From Labrenzia sp. OB1 (GTDB lineage Bacteria > Pseudomonadota > Alphaproteobacteria > Rhizobiales > Stappiaceae): a DNA stretch of 64,000 bases. Below, piece after piece: positions 9,061 through 17,872 of this stretch (positions are counted from its first letter, which is position 1; the number at the start of each line of letters is the position of its first letter). Below the pieces are notes generated by a model. That model made no database searches, was not told the origin of the DNA, and saw only the letters and a list, made by a program, of their open reading frames with translations. Made by a program: the position numbers and the translations under genes. The stretch lies in the NCBI RefSeq assembly GCF_001624695.1, contig NZ_JSEP01000006.1, forward strand, positions 124,001 through 188,000, in the 5' to 3' direction.

Positions 9061-9098
9061 TATCTTTGTTTCAAGATACTTTATATCAAGATTCTTGA
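9061..9098. promoter_or_regulatory. Predicted MarR operator palindromes
   Basis: Two inverted repeats sit in the divergent EamA/MarR spacer. TATCTT-N6-AAGATA lies at 9061-9078, and the perfect TCAAGA-T-TCTTGA lies at 9086-9098. Both share the TCAAGAT core and are about two helical turns apart, as expected for a dimeric winged-helix regulator. Their use by the adjacent MarR protein is inferred. Confidence 0.6.
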
Positions 9099-9226
9099 GT
9101 CTGACTGAATTTCTTTGTAAAGAGGGGCAGCATCACCTCGTCACGGTCACCGGAATGGCGAAATTTTTCCGGGGCTTGAACAGGTCACCTTCTCGCGCGC
9201 AGCCAGGATCTTTCGGGAACCAGAAC

Positions 9227-9802
9227 ATGACGATCAAATCCGGAGAGCCCCGGAAGCCTGCCCCTCACCTCTTCGGAGACCCTGCGGACCTGTTGCTGGA
9301 CCGGGCAGAGCGTGCCCGCCGGCAGTGGGAGGAGGAAATGCCGGAACTTGCCGGCAAGCTGTTGCCGATGGTGCTGATCGGCCGGCTGAACGAGGCTGCC
9401 CATGTGATGAGCCGGGATTATCAGGCCCCCGCCTATGCCGACATCGGCCTGAAAACCGGCGAATTCGACGTGCTGGCAACACTCGTGCGCTCCGGTCCGC
9501 CCTACAAGCTGACGCCGACAGAACTCTACCGCACCACCATGATGAGTTCGGGTGGCATGACCGCACGCCTCGACAGGCTCGAAAAGGCAGGTTTCATTGA
9601 GCGCTGCCCGCATCCGGAAGACCGGCGCGCCCTCTCCGTTTGCCTGACCGCGAAGGGCCTCGGGCTGATCAAGGGAAAGGTACCCGGCTATGTAGAGACG
9701 CTGCATGCGGCGGTGGACGGCCTCACAAACGACGAGCAGTCCGAACTCGCACGCCTTCTCGAAAAACTGATCCGCTCGGCAGCAGAAAAAAAGACCCCTT
9801 GA
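9227..9802 (+). CDS. MarR family transcriptional regulator
   Basis: This 191-residue regulator has the MarR winged-helix domain in the middle: GEFDVLATLVRSGPPYKLTPTELYRTTMMSSGGMTARLDRLEKAGFIER, summarised by position at about residues 77-130, followed by the wing sequence HPEDRRALSV. An N-terminal extension of about 45 residues, rich in Pro and charged residues, precedes it. The start at 9227 is chosen because upstream in-frame starts run into the promoter palindromes. It probably represses the divergent EamA exporter and itself. Confidence 0.88.
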   Translation: MTIKSGEPRKPAPHLFGDPADLLLDRAERARRQWEEEMPELAGKLLPMVLIGRLNEAAHVMSRDYQAPAYADIGLKTGEFDVLATLVRSGPPYKLTPTELYRTTMMSSGGMTARLDRLEKAGFIERCPHPEDRRALSVCLTAKGLGLIKGKVPGYVETLHAAVDGLTNDEQSELARLLEKLIRSAAEKKTP

Positions 9803-9890
9803 ATCACTCTGGTTTGACTTGCGTTCGAGGCTTTGGTGACCCAATTTGGCGCCAAGACAGCCGCTCTATGGCTGACCTGAAAGGAACGCC

Positions 9891-10655
9891 ATGCTCAGAT
9901 ATCTTGCAACAATAGCCTTGTCTCTCATGCTCCTGGGGTCCGCCTCCGCGCAGGAAGAGCTTCAGATCCGGGACATCGAAAAAGGGACCGGCGAAGAGGC
10001 CAATGTCGGCGAAACGGTGGTGGTGCATTACACCGGCTGGCTGATGGACGGCACGAAGTTCGATTCAAGCGTCGATCGGGGCACGCCCTTCTCCTTCACC
10101 CTTGGCGAGCGGCGGGTCATTCCGGGCTGGGAAAAGGGCGTTGAAGGCATGCAGGTCGGCGGCAAGCGCGAGCTGATCATTCCGCCGGAAATGGCGTACG
10201 GCTCTCAAGGCGCGGGCGGCGTCATTCCACCCGATGCCACCTTGAAATTCGAGATCGAGCTGCTCGACGTGAAGGCGAAGAAATTCTCCGATATCGGCAA
10301 CGACGAGCTGAAGGCGAAACTGGCCGCAGGCACCACCGTCATCGACATCCGCCGACCGGAAGAATGGAAACAGACCGGGGTGATCCCGGGCAGCCATCTG
10401 CTGACGTTTTTCGACCAGGGCGGCAACGTCAATCCGCAGTTCGGGACGGAGCTGCAAAAACTGATCTCAGGGCCTGCCGACGAGGTCGTCTTCATCTGCC
10501 GGACAGGCCGCAGAAGTCAGGCGCTGTCGGAATATCTCGCCGGTCAGGCGGGTTTCACGAATGTCGCCAATGTCGAGAAGGGTATCGTGTCCTGGATGAG
10601 TGACGGCGGCGATGTGAGCGCAGCACAGCTGCCGGAAAACTGCTGGCTTTGCTGA
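9891..10655 (+). CDS. Periplasmic FKBP-type peptidyl-prolyl isomerase fused to a rhodanese domain
   Basis: The 254-residue protein starts with a signal peptide (residues 1-20, cleavage after SASA). An FKBP domain follows (about 22-128) with VHYTGWLMDGTKFDSS, FTLGERRVIPGWEKG and the conserved Y-G-x2-G-x4-IPP stretch. A complete rhodanese domain follows (about 133-246) with VIDIRRPEEW and the active-site loop ICRTGRRSQA, nucleophile Cys203. The protein ends Cys-Trp-Leu-Cys, a second possible redox pair. A GAAAGGAA ribosome-binding site precedes the ATG. Both domains look intact. Roles in periplasmic folding and sulfur transfer or envelope redox stress are inferred. Confidence 0.9.
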   Translation: MLRYLATIALSLMLLGSASAQEELQIRDIEKGTGEEANVGETVVVHYTGWLMDGTKFDSSVDRGTPFSFTLGERRVIPGWEKGVEGMQVGGKRELIIPPEMAYGSQGAGGVIPPDATLKFEIELLDVKAKKFSDIGNDELKAKLAAGTTVIDIRRPEEWKQTGVIPGSHLLTFFDQGGNVNPQFGTELQKLISGPADEVVFICRTGRRSQALSEYLAGQAGFTNVANVEKGIVSWMSDGGDVSAAQLPENCWLC

Positions 10656-10686
10656 TAGCCTGAAAGAAATCGGTTCTCGCGAGGCC

Positions 10687-12108
10687 TCAAGTCCCCGCCG
10701 CCAGCTCCAGGCTCATGCGGTTATGGTCCCTGATCACCGGCGCCATATCCATGGTGACGATGCGGCCATTTTCCACGATCACCCGCCCGTTGACGACTGT
10801 GGTTTTCGCCGTCTGAGGAGCGCAGAAGACCACGGCCGCCACCGGATCGTGCATGGCTCCCGCGAAATGGATCGTGTTAAGGTCAAGCGTGAAGAAATCC
10901 GCGCACTTGCCTGTTTCTAATGACCCTACGTCACTTCTGCCCAGAACAGCCGCACCGCCGAGCGTTGCCAGTTCAAGGGCTTCGCGGGCGGTCATCCATT
11001 CCTCTGCCCGCGACGGGTGCGAGAGTGGAGGAAGCGCGTTGCCTTGCGGGTCCACCACCGGCTTAAGGCCCAGATTGAGCCGCGCCAGAAGCATCGCCTG
11101 ACGGACTTCCATCAGCATGTTGGAACCGTCGTTGCTGGCGGAGCCATCGACACCGAGGCCAACCTTCACCCCGGCGGCTATGTATTTCTTCACCGGCGCG
11201 ATGCCGGAAGCCAGGCGCATGTTCGAGCACGGGCAATGGGCGGCGCCGCAGCCGGTTGCGGCAAAAAGGCGGATCTCGTCGTCATCCACGTGGATGGCAT
11301 GGGCGAACCAGACATCCGGCCCGGTCCAGCCGAGTTCCTGCATCCATTCCACCGGACGCTTGCCGAAACGCTCCATCGTGTAGCGCTCCTCGTCCAGCGT
11401 TTCACACAGATGGGTATGAAGCATCACCCCCTTGTCGCGTGCCAGAAGCGCGCTATCGCGGAGCAGGTTTTCCGAAACGGAAAATGGCGAACAGGGCGCC
11501 AGGACGATACGTGTCATCGCGCCATGCGATGCGTCGTGATAGCGGTCGATCACGCGAATGCTGTCGTTGAGGATATGCTCCTCGTCTTCCACGCAAACAT
11601 CCGGTGGGAGGCCGCCTTTGCTCTCGCCAAGAGACATGGACCCGCGGCTTGCGTGAAATCTCACACCGAGATCGCGGGCCGCCTCGATCTGGTAGTCGAC
11701 CTTGTTTCCGCTCTGGAAAAGATAGGTGTGATCGAAGATGGTGGTGCAGCCGGACAGCGCCAGTTCCGCCAGGCCGATCAGGGTGCTGGCGCGCGAGGCC
11801 TCCGGATGGGTTTTCGCCCAGACCCGATAGTGCGCCTGCAGCCAGGGGAACAGATTGTTGTTTTGCGCCGCAGGCAGATTGCGGGTCAGCGTCTGGTTGA
11901 GATGGTGATGGGTGTTGACGAAGCCGGGCAAAACGATCTGCCCGGCGGCATCGATCACCCTGTCGGCGGTTTGCGGCAGTTCGCCGGACGGGCCGACCTG
12001 CCGGATGATGCCGTCCTCTGCGAAAAGTCCGCCACCGGTAATCTCCCGCCGCTCGCCGTCCATGGTGACAAGGATATCGGCATTCTTCAGAAGCAGGGTC
12101 TGCGGCAT
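10687..12108 (-). CDS. 8-oxoguanine deaminase (amidohydrolase superfamily)
   Basis: The 473-residue amidohydrolase carries the metal-site motif NTHHHLNQTL, followed by HTHLCE, the late His in WFAHAIHVDD, and the metal Asp in GLGVDGSASND. The surrounding sequence (NLFPWLQAHYRVWAKTHPEAS, CTTIFDHTYLFQ, HASRGSMSLGESKGG) is characteristic of bacterial 8-oxoguanine deaminases, which turn 8-oxoguanine into urate. The related s-triazine hydrolases are the main alternative. It starts at 12108 with an AAGGA ribosome-binding site. No other purine-degradation genes are adjacent. Confidence 0.85.
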   Translation of the reverse strand: MPQTLLLKNADILVTMDGERREITGGGLFAEDGIIRQVGPSGELPQTADRVIDAAGQIVLPGFVNTHHHLNQTLTRNLPAAQNNNLFPWLQAHYRVWAKTHPEASRASTLIGLAELALSGCTTIFDHTYLFQSGNKVDYQIEAARDLGVRFHASRGSMSLGESKGGLPPDVCVEDEEHILNDSIRVIDRYHDASHGAMTRIVLAPCSPFSVSENLLRDSALLARDKGVMLHTHLCETLDEERYTMERFGKRPVEWMQELGWTGPDVWFAHAIHVDDDEIRLFAATGCGAAHCPCSNMRLASGIAPVKKYIAAGVKVGLGVDGSASNDGSNMLMEVRQAMLLARLNLGLKPVVDPQGNALPPLSHPSRAEEWMTAREALELATLGGAAVLGRSDVGSLETGKCADFFTLDLNTIHFAGAMHDPVAAVVFCAPQTAKTTVVNGRVIVENGRIVTMDMAPVIRDHNRMSLELAAGT

Positions 12109-12216
12109 GGGCGGTCCTTGGCAGAGATGAATTTCAGGGCAGGCTAACCGGCCAGGCGCTTCGACGCCATTTTGGGAAAATCAGAGGCGGCTGATGCGGA
12201 ATTGTCAAAATGCCAT

Positions 12217-12305
12217 CCACCGTCGTTGCGGACAAGGGCCGCACAGATGCGCGTTGATCCGGATCGGCGGTCGACTTGCGTCTCACGTGTCCGGAATGAC
12301 GGCGG
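12217..12305. repeat. Palindromic intergenic repeat (about 90 bp)
   Basis: The 18-base arms at 12217-12234 and 12288-12305 are inverted repeats with three mismatches, built around CCGTCNTTNCGGACA. The interior holds further partial palindromes such as GATCCGGATC. It fills the spacer between the transhydrogenase and deaminase genes. Its look matches the scattered CCGTCATTCCGGACA-type repeats of alphaproteobacteria. A small ORF through it looks like noise. Confidence 0.65.
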
Positions 12306-12322
12306 CTGGTGTCGAAACGCCT

Positions 12323-13723
12323 TCACTCTTCCAGCGGCGGCATGCGGTTCCAGGCGTCGAGGGCGGCGATCTTGTAGGCCTCGGCGAGGGTCGGATAATT
12401 GAAAGTGTTCTCGACGAAATATTCCAGCGTGCCGCGCAGGTTCAGCACCGCCTGACCGATGTGGACAAGTTCGGTTGCCCCCTCCCCGACAATATGACAG
12501 CCGAGCAGGCGCCGGGTCTTGAGCGAAAAGATCATTTTCAGCATGCCACTGTCGAGACCCATGATGTGGCCACGCGAGGTCTCCCGGAAGCGGGCGACCC
12601 CGCATTCATAGGGAATGCCGCGTTCCTTGATCTCTTCTTCGGTCATGCCGATCGTGGAAATTTCCGGGACCGCGTAAATGCCATAGGGAAAATATTCCGG
12701 CGGATCATAGGCCGTTTCACCGAGCGCGTGACAGGCTGCGATACGGCCCTGTTCCATGGATGTGGAGGCAAGGCTCGGGAACCCGATCACGTCGCCTGCG
12801 GCGAAGATATGCGGCACGTCGGTCTGGAAGGTCATCGGCTCGACCTTGAGCCGTCCCCGGTGATCGACTTCCAGTCCGCAGGCTTCCAGATTGAGGGAGG
12901 GTGTCGCCCCCATCCGGCCGGCGGCGAACAGGATGACGTTGGAGCGAATGGAGCGCCCGCCCTCGAGCGTGATCTCGCAACTACCGGGGCCATGCTTTTC
13001 GATCTTTTCCACCTTGGCCCCAAAGCGCAGGGCCATGCCCCGGTCGCGCAACTGGTGGGTAAAATCGGCGATAAGTTCCTTGTCGAGAAAGTCGAGCATG
13101 GTATCGCGCGGTTCGATCAAGGTGACATGGACGTCGAGCGCGGAGAAGATCGACGCGTATTCGACACCGATCACGCCGGCTCCGATGATGGCTATGGACC
13201 GAGGCAGATCGGCCAGGTCGAGAATATCGTCGCTGTCGAGAACATACTCGCCGTCGAAGGGCACATAGTCCGGCCGGAAAGGTTTGGTGCCGACGGCAAC
13301 GATGAACTTGTCGGCGGTGAATTTCAGCACTTCGCCGATCTCGCCCTCCACCTCGATGGTGTGCGGGTCCGTGAATCTGGCCTGTCCGCGCATGGTATCG
13401 ACCTTGTTGCGGGCGAACTGGTGTTCCAGCACCTCCACTTCATGGTCGAGCGTTATATGCATTCGTGCTCTGAGATCGGAGGCAGTGATATCGTCCTTCA
13501 CCCGGTAGGAGCGGCCGTAAAAGCCTCTCTCGCGCCATCCCGTGAGGTTCAGCACCGTTTCGCGCAGGGTCTTTGAAGGAATGGTGCCGGTGTGGACTGA
13601 AACGCCGCCGACGCGGCCGCCTTTTTCGACCACAAGCACGTTGCGGCCGAATTTTGCCGCCTGGATGGCCGCTCGCCTGCCCGCCGGGCCGCTGCCGATC
13701 ACAATAAGATCGTATTTATCCAT
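12323..13723 (-). CDS. sthA: Soluble pyridine nucleotide transhydrogenase
   Basis: SthA is a cytoplasmic FAD enzyme that moves hydride between NADPH and NAD. The 466-residue protein is a flavoprotein disulfide reductase homologue: IGSGPAGRRAAIQ (FAD-binding Rossmann), AIIGAGVIGVEYAS (NAD(P)-binding) and IFAAGDVIG (FAD). The usual redox CxxxxC is replaced by GVSVHTGTIPSK, and this loss of the cysteines marks transhydrogenases as opposed to lipoamide or glutathione reductases. The start at 13723 has a GAGGGG ribosome-binding site. It is the last gene before the trp leader region, on the opposite strand. Confidence 0.93.
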   Translation of the reverse strand: MDKYDLIVIGSGPAGRRAAIQAAKFGRNVLVVEKGGRVGGVSVHTGTIPSKTLRETVLNLTGWRERGFYGRSYRVKDDITASDLRARMHITLDHEVEVLEHQFARNKVDTMRGQARFTDPHTIEVEGEIGEVLKFTADKFIVAVGTKPFRPDYVPFDGEYVLDSDDILDLADLPRSIAIIGAGVIGVEYASIFSALDVHVTLIEPRDTMLDFLDKELIADFTHQLRDRGMALRFGAKVEKIEKHGPGSCEITLEGGRSIRSNVILFAAGRMGATPSLNLEACGLEVDHRGRLKVEPMTFQTDVPHIFAAGDVIGFPSLASTSMEQGRIAACHALGETAYDPPEYFPYGIYAVPEISTIGMTEEEIKERGIPYECGVARFRETSRGHIMGLDSGMLKMIFSLKTRRLLGCHIVGEGATELVHIGQAVLNLRGTLEYFVENTFNYPTLAEAYKIAALDAWNRMPPLEE

Positions 13724-13949
13724 GTGCCCCTCACTGCCGTCTCTCAGTCGTTGATCGCAAAAACAGCATCAAGACGCGAGGGTCAAGGCGGCGGCGGCAA
13801 ATTGAAGTGGAAGGACCGTGAGATTGCCGCCAAACCTCCGTAAATACGTCAAGAGAACAGGATTCAGGCGCTGAAAGCGGATGTTTGCCTGCATTTTGCC
13901 GGCAGATGCCCATTGCCATCCCCTTCTCCTTCCGATATCCCTTTTTTTC

Positions 13950-14012
13950 ATGAACACGATCCTGAAAGCAGCATGCCTGAAAGCAGCATGGTGGTGGCGC
14001 GGCGCGAAATAG
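13950..14012 (+). CDS. trpL: trp leader peptide
   Basis: A 20-codon ORF, MNTILKAACLKAAWWWRGAK, ends at TAG 14010-14012. Codons 14-16 are three consecutive TGG (Trp). It lies 136 bp upstream of trpE(G) and just ahead of a set of mutually exclusive GC-rich pairing segments, exactly as in rhizobial trpE(G) attenuators. A ribosome stalled on the Trp codons would cover the region just before 14012 and free the anti-terminator segment. The ORF is short, so the call depends on this context. Confidence 0.88.
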   Translation: MNTILKAACLKAAWWWRGAK

Positions 14013-14108
14013 GCGGCCAGCGATCAGTCATGCTCTGAACAGATCATAGATCAAACCAAAGGCCGCCGCGGGATACCGCTGGCGGCCTTGGTGCTTTATA
14101 AGGCCGCC
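14012..14108 (+). promoter_or_regulatory. trp attenuator (anti-terminator and terminator segments)
   Basis: The same 7-mer and its complement alternate: GGCGGCC at 14012-14018, GGCCGCC at 14061-14067, GGCGGCC at 14081-14087 and GGCCGCC at 14102-14108. Pairing of the first with the second would be the anti-terminator, and pairing of the second with the third the terminator. The fourth copy could also pair with the first or third. With the Trp3 leader peptide this is a classic transcription attenuation device controlling trpE(G) by charged tRNA-Trp. Confidence 0.8.
14056..14091 (+). terminator. trp attenuator terminator hairpin
   Basis: CCAA, a bulged A, then GGCCGCC-GCGG pair with CCGC, a bulged T, then GGCGGCC-TTGG around a GATA tetraloop. 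That is about 15 base pairs. The following TGCTTTATAA is only moderately U-rich, so efficiency may depend on hairpin strength. Confidence 0.78.
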
Positions 14109-14148
14109 AGCATTTCCGGGCAGCCACCAGAACGGGACCAGAAGAACC

Positions 14149-16329
14149 ATGCCGGCGCTGGCTGACCAGACCTTCGAAACCAATGGCGGGATCACAATCC
14201 TGCGCACGTCACGTCCTTCAGACTACGAGACTGGAACCTCCGACTGGATCGACCGATTGGACGGGGAACTCGGCGCGGTGCTGGCCTCATCTTATGAATA
14301 TCCAGGACGCTACACACGCTGGGACATGGCCATCGTCAATCCGCCGCTGGTTCTGGAAGCCGCCGACCGGCGGGTGGAGATCCGCGCGCTGAACGACCGC
14401 GGCAAGATCCTTCTGCCTGCCATCGTCGCAGCACTGAAATCGCACGAAGACGTCGAGACCTTCGAGGCATCGCAAACGCGGATCGATCTGACGGTCAAGA
14501 AGCCGGACCGGCTCTTCAACGAGGAAGAACGCTCCCGCCAACCCTCGACCTTCTCCATCGTGCGGGCGCTCAAGGAGCTGTTTGCCTGTGGCGACGATCA
14601 ACTCGGGCTCTACGGCACGTTCGGTTACGACGTCGCCTTTCAGTTCGAACAGATCGATCTGAAACTGCAGCGGCCTGACGATCAGCGTGATGTGGTGCTG
14701 TTTCTGCCGGACGAGATCCTGATCGTCGACCACCACGGCAAGCGCGCGTATGTGCTTGAATATGATTTCGTCGTCAACGGCAAGACCACGAGAGGGCTGG
14801 ACCGGACGGGTGAAAACCACCCCTATGCGCCGGCCAATATCGACCCGGGCCGGGGCGACCATGAGCCGGGGGAATATGCAAAGCTGGTCGAGAAAGCCAA
14901 GGACTATTTCCGCCGCGGCGATCTGTTTGAAACCGTGCCGGGCCAGACATTCCACGAGCCCTGCGCCAATCCGCCTTCGGCGGTCTGCCGGCGCCTGGCG
15001 CAGATCAACCCCTCCCCCTATTCGTTCTTCTTCAATCTCGGCAACAGCGAGTATCTTGTCGGTGCGTCACCGGAAATGTACGTGCGGGTGACCGGCGGGC
15101 GCCGGGTGGAAACCTGCCCGATTTCCGGCACCATCCGCCGCGGCAAGAATGCCATCGAGGACGAGGCGCAGATCCGCAAGCTCCTGAATTCGGCCAAGGA
15201 CGAGGCGGAACTGACCATGTGCTCGGACGTCGACCGCAACGACAAGAGCCGGGTGTGCGTGCCGGGCTCGGTCAGGGTCATCGGCCGCCGGCAGATCGAG
15301 ATGTATTCGCGGCTGATCCACACAGTGGACCACATCGAGGGCATCCTGCGCGAGGACATGGATGCGCTTGACGCGTTCCTGTCGCACACATGGGCGGTGA
15401 CGGTCACCGGCGCGCCGAAACGCTGGGCGATGCAGTTTATAGAGGATCATGAAAAATCCCCCCGCGCCTGGTACGGCGGCGCAATCGGCGCCGTTCTGTT
15501 CAACGGCGACATGAATACCGGCCTGACCCTCAGAACTGTGCGCATCAAGAACGGCACGGCGCAGATCCGCGCCGGAGCGACGCTGCTCTACGACAGTATC
15601 CCGGAAGACGAGGAAGCGGAAACCGAACTCAAGGCCGAGGCCATGCGGGCAGCGGTGCGGGAAGCCGGCCTGGCCACCAAAGCGCTTGAAAAACAGGTGG
15701 AGCGCAAACCCGGCAAGGGCATGAAGATCCTTCTGGTCGATCATGAAGACAGTTTCGTGCACACGCTCGCCAACTATTTCCGGCAGACCGGTGCGGAGGT
15801 GGTCACCTACCGTACCCCGGTGGCCGATCATGTCTTCCACGACGTCAATCCGGATCTGGTGGTGCTGTCGCCCGGACCGGGCAACCCGAAGGACTTCGAT
15901 TGCGCGGCAACCATCGGCAGGGCCCGCTCCCGCGCATTGCCGATCTTCGGCGTCTGCCTCGGCCTGCAGGCTCTCTCGGAGTATTTCGGCGCCGAACTCG
16001 GCCAGCTCGACATACCGGTTCACGGGAAACCCTCGCCCATCAGCCTCACCGGCAACTCTGTTCTTTTCGAGGGACTGCAAGCGCCTGTGGTGGTCGGACG
16101 CTACCATTCGCTTTTTGCAAAGCGCGACACACTGCCTGCGGACCTTCGCGTGACAGCTGAAACCGAAGACGGCGTGGTGATGGCGATCGAACACCAGAAG
16201 GAAGCGATCGCGGCCGTGCAGTTTCATCCGGAGTCGATCATGTCCCTCGACAAGGAAGCCGGTCACAAGATCATCGAGAATGTCGTTTCCCGTCTGGTTT
16301 CGGCCAATCGGATGGCGGAAGCGATCTGA
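14149..16329 (+). CDS. trpE(G): Anthranilate synthase, fused TrpE-TrpG
   Basis: This enzyme makes anthranilate from chorismate and glutamine, the first step of tryptophan synthesis. The 726-residue protein fuses the chorismate-binding subunit (about residues 1-510, with [37 protein letters not shown] and VTVTGAPK) to the glutamine amidotransferase (about 524-720, with [12 protein letters not shown], nucleophile Cys in GVCLGLQAL near residue 601, and the HPESI His/Glu pair near 692). Rhizobia carry the same fusion. It sits alone behind the trpL attenuator, away from other trp genes. Confidence 0.95.
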   Translation: MPALADQTFETNGGITILRTSRPSDYETGTSDWIDRLDGELGAVLASSYEYPGRYTRWDMAIVNPPLVLEAADRRVEIRALNDRGKILLPAIVAALKSHEDVETFEASQTRIDLTVKKPDRLFNEEERSRQPSTFSIVRALKELFACGDDQLGLYGTFGYDVAFQFEQIDLKLQRPDDQRDVVLFLPDEILIVDHHGKRAYVLEYDFVVNGKTTRGLDRTGENHPYAPANIDPGRGDHEPGEYAKLVEKAKDYFRRGDLFETVPGQTFHEPCANPPSAVCRRLAQINPSPYSFFFNLGNSEYLVGASPEMYVRVTGGRRVETCPISGTIRRGKNAIEDEAQIRKLLNSAKDEAELTMCSDVDRNDKSRVCVPGSVRVIGRRQIEMYSRLIHTVDHIEGILREDMDALDAFLSHTWAVTVTGAPKRWAMQFIEDHEKSPRAWYGGAIGAVLFNGDMNTGLTLRTVRIKNGTAQIRAGATLLYDSIPEDEEAETELKAEAMRAAVREAGLATKALEKQVERKPGKGMKILLVDHEDSFVHTLANYFRQTGAEVVTYRTPVADHVFHDVNPDLVVLSPGPGNPKDFDCAATIGRARSRALPIFGVCLGLQALSEYFGAELGQLDIPVHGKPSPISLTGNSVLFEGLQAPVVVGRYHSLFAKRDTLPADLRVTAETEDGVVMAIEHQKEAIAAVQFHPESIMSLDKEAGHKIIENVVSRLVSANRMAEAI

Positions 16330-16878
16330 GGTACGCCTGTGTGCGTGAGCATGAACCGGCATCCGGGACGACAGTGCCGATGACCTGCCTGCTGACGGCA
16401 CGAAAAACGTCTACGGCGGCCTGAGCGGTAAAGAGCCGAGCAATCAGCCGAAATAGACGCAGACGATACCTGAGTTCCCCATAGACTGGCCGCGCCTCAA
16501 GGCGCGGTCTTCTCGTTGGCGGCGATACAGGCCGCCCATGATCCGCCAATGTACTTCGCATCTTGAACAACCAAAGCTTAGCATCCGGCGTGCGATTGGC
16601 TCCTCGAACAGATCTGGCTGTTCGAATTCAGGGGCGGCGGCCACTTGCGGCAATCATCTTGCAGATCAGTTGCAGAGTTCGAGACTTTTCCAGCACATCA
16701 ATTATCTGTTCAACATCACAAAACCATGTTCATGGAAAATATTGTTGATTAACAATTCACCACATAGTTCCATGGAATCTGTCTGCTTCATTTAACCGGA
16801 CCTCAGTGGACAAATAATAATGTCGATGGGTTCTGCAAGCTGGACACGTCTTTAAAGATCAACCCCTTGGGAGACAGG
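16330..16878. other. 549-bp intergenic region between trpE(G) and the caspase-like gene
   Basis: No coding sequence is convincing here. The first half holds a GTGCCG/CGGCAC inverted repeat and a strong CCGCGCC-TCAA-GGCGCGG hairpin at 16490-16507. The second half (about 16680-16800) is AT-rich and contains two palindromes, ATTGTT-GATT-AACAAT at 16741-16756 and TTCCATGGAA at 16768-16777, that probably belong to the promoter of the gene starting at 16879. Confidence 0.6.
16490..16507 (+). terminator. Candidate terminator downstream of trpE(G)
   Basis: A perfect 7-bp stem CCGCGCC/GGCGCGG with a TCAA tetraloop is followed by the pyrimidine stretch TCTTCTCGTT. It lies 160 bp after the trpE(G) stop. 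The T-run is weak, so it could be a structured element and not an intrinsic terminator. Confidence 0.45.
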
Positions 16879-17817
16879 ATGAGCGGAAAGGTGCAATCGA
16901 CCCGCACAGGATTTGCGCTGCGGCACGGATACCGGGTCCGGGCTTTGCCTCTCGCAGTGCTGGCGCTTGCCGCGACGCTTTGGTCTTTTCCCGCGCCAGC
17001 CCAGGAAAGCCCCCGTCTTGAGAACCACGTTCTGGGAATTGGCAATTGCCCTGTGTGGAATCCGCAGTCCCTGGAAATTTGCCAGAACAGCCTGGAAAAA
17101 GTGGTGACCTCTATGGCGCCGAGGATCGATGCGGGACCTGACCATACACATCTCCTCATCAATGAAGGCGCAAGCGCGGCCGCTCTCAAGCGCAAGGCGA
17201 CGGAACTTTCAAACCGCCTGGGGCCGCAAGACCGGCTCATCATTTACGCCAACCTGCCGCTCGGCAAGGACGATACGGACCCGGCGGCGGAGCAGTCCGG
17301 ATATGTTCTCGAGCTTTGGGCCGAGCAGAAACCGGAATCAGCCGGCCAGGCGATCAGCGAGGGTATCTGGATCTCCGCGTCTGCCTTTGCCGCGATGATC
17401 CATACGATCCCTGCCGCCGAAGTCGTTCTGATTCTCGATACGAACAATTCTTACGCGGTCAATGTGCATCTGCTGGACCGGCATTCGGTCGACTTCAAGG
17501 ACCGGCCCGAAGCTCTTGTCTCCTCCTCCGGCACCGGCCAGGTTGCGAACTATTCCGCCGACAGGACAATCTCGCTTTTCGCCAAGCACCTCGCGCTGGC
17601 GCTGCTGGAGACAGACGGATCTCTGCTTGATGTCATTAGCGCCGCAGTGAACGGGACACGCCAGGCCGCGATCCCGATTTGCGCCGTGTTAAAGGAAACC
17701 GTATCGAAGGAAACGCAGGACAGCATGGACTGCAACCAGGTTCCGGAAATTCAGGATCCGGACGCGTTGCTCAACCGCACAATGCTGATTCCCGTATCGG
17801 AATCGCAGGTAAACTGA
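16879..17817 (+). CDS. Secreted caspase-fold protein lacking catalytic residues (pseudo-caspase)
   Basis: The 312-residue protein has a signal peptide (to about residue 42, PAPAQ). It then follows the order of a peptidase C14/metacaspase p20 domain: a first strand ENHVLGIGN, a helix-strand with THLLINEGASAAALKRKA, GPQDRLIIYANLP where caspases have the Y-A-G-H-G loop, VVLILDTNNSYA where they have L-D-A-C-H-S-G, and SSSGTGQVANYSADRTISLFAKHLALALLE where they have the S-x-G-Q ... F-T-x-A-L segment. The His is replaced near Asn125-Leu126 and the Cys by Asn189, so it should not be a protease. The start at 16879 has GGGAGACAGG upstream. The caspase-fold assignment is mine, from pattern only. Confidence 0.6.
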   Translation: MSGKVQSTRTGFALRHGYRVRALPLAVLALAATLWSFPAPAQESPRLENHVLGIGNCPVWNPQSLEICQNSLEKVVTSMAPRIDAGPDHTHLLINEGASAAALKRKATELSNRLGPQDRLIIYANLPLGKDDTDPAAEQSGYVLELWAEQKPESAGQAISEGIWISASAFAAMIHTIPAAEVVLILDTNNSYAVNVHLLDRHSVDFKDRPEALVSSSGTGQVANYSADRTISLFAKHLALALLETDGSLLDVISAAVNGTRQAAIPICAVLKETVSKETQDSMDCNQVPEIQDPDALLNRTMLIPVSESQVN

Positions 17818-17872
17818 GGTCCCGGACGGTTCTTCAGCAGAGAGCTGTCAGGATAAACGCACGCGGAACGCG

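Noticed and set aside
12144..12605. 153-codon minus-strand ORF at the end of the transhydrogenase gene
   Set aside because: Half lies inside sthA in another frame and the rest runs through a palindromic repeat.
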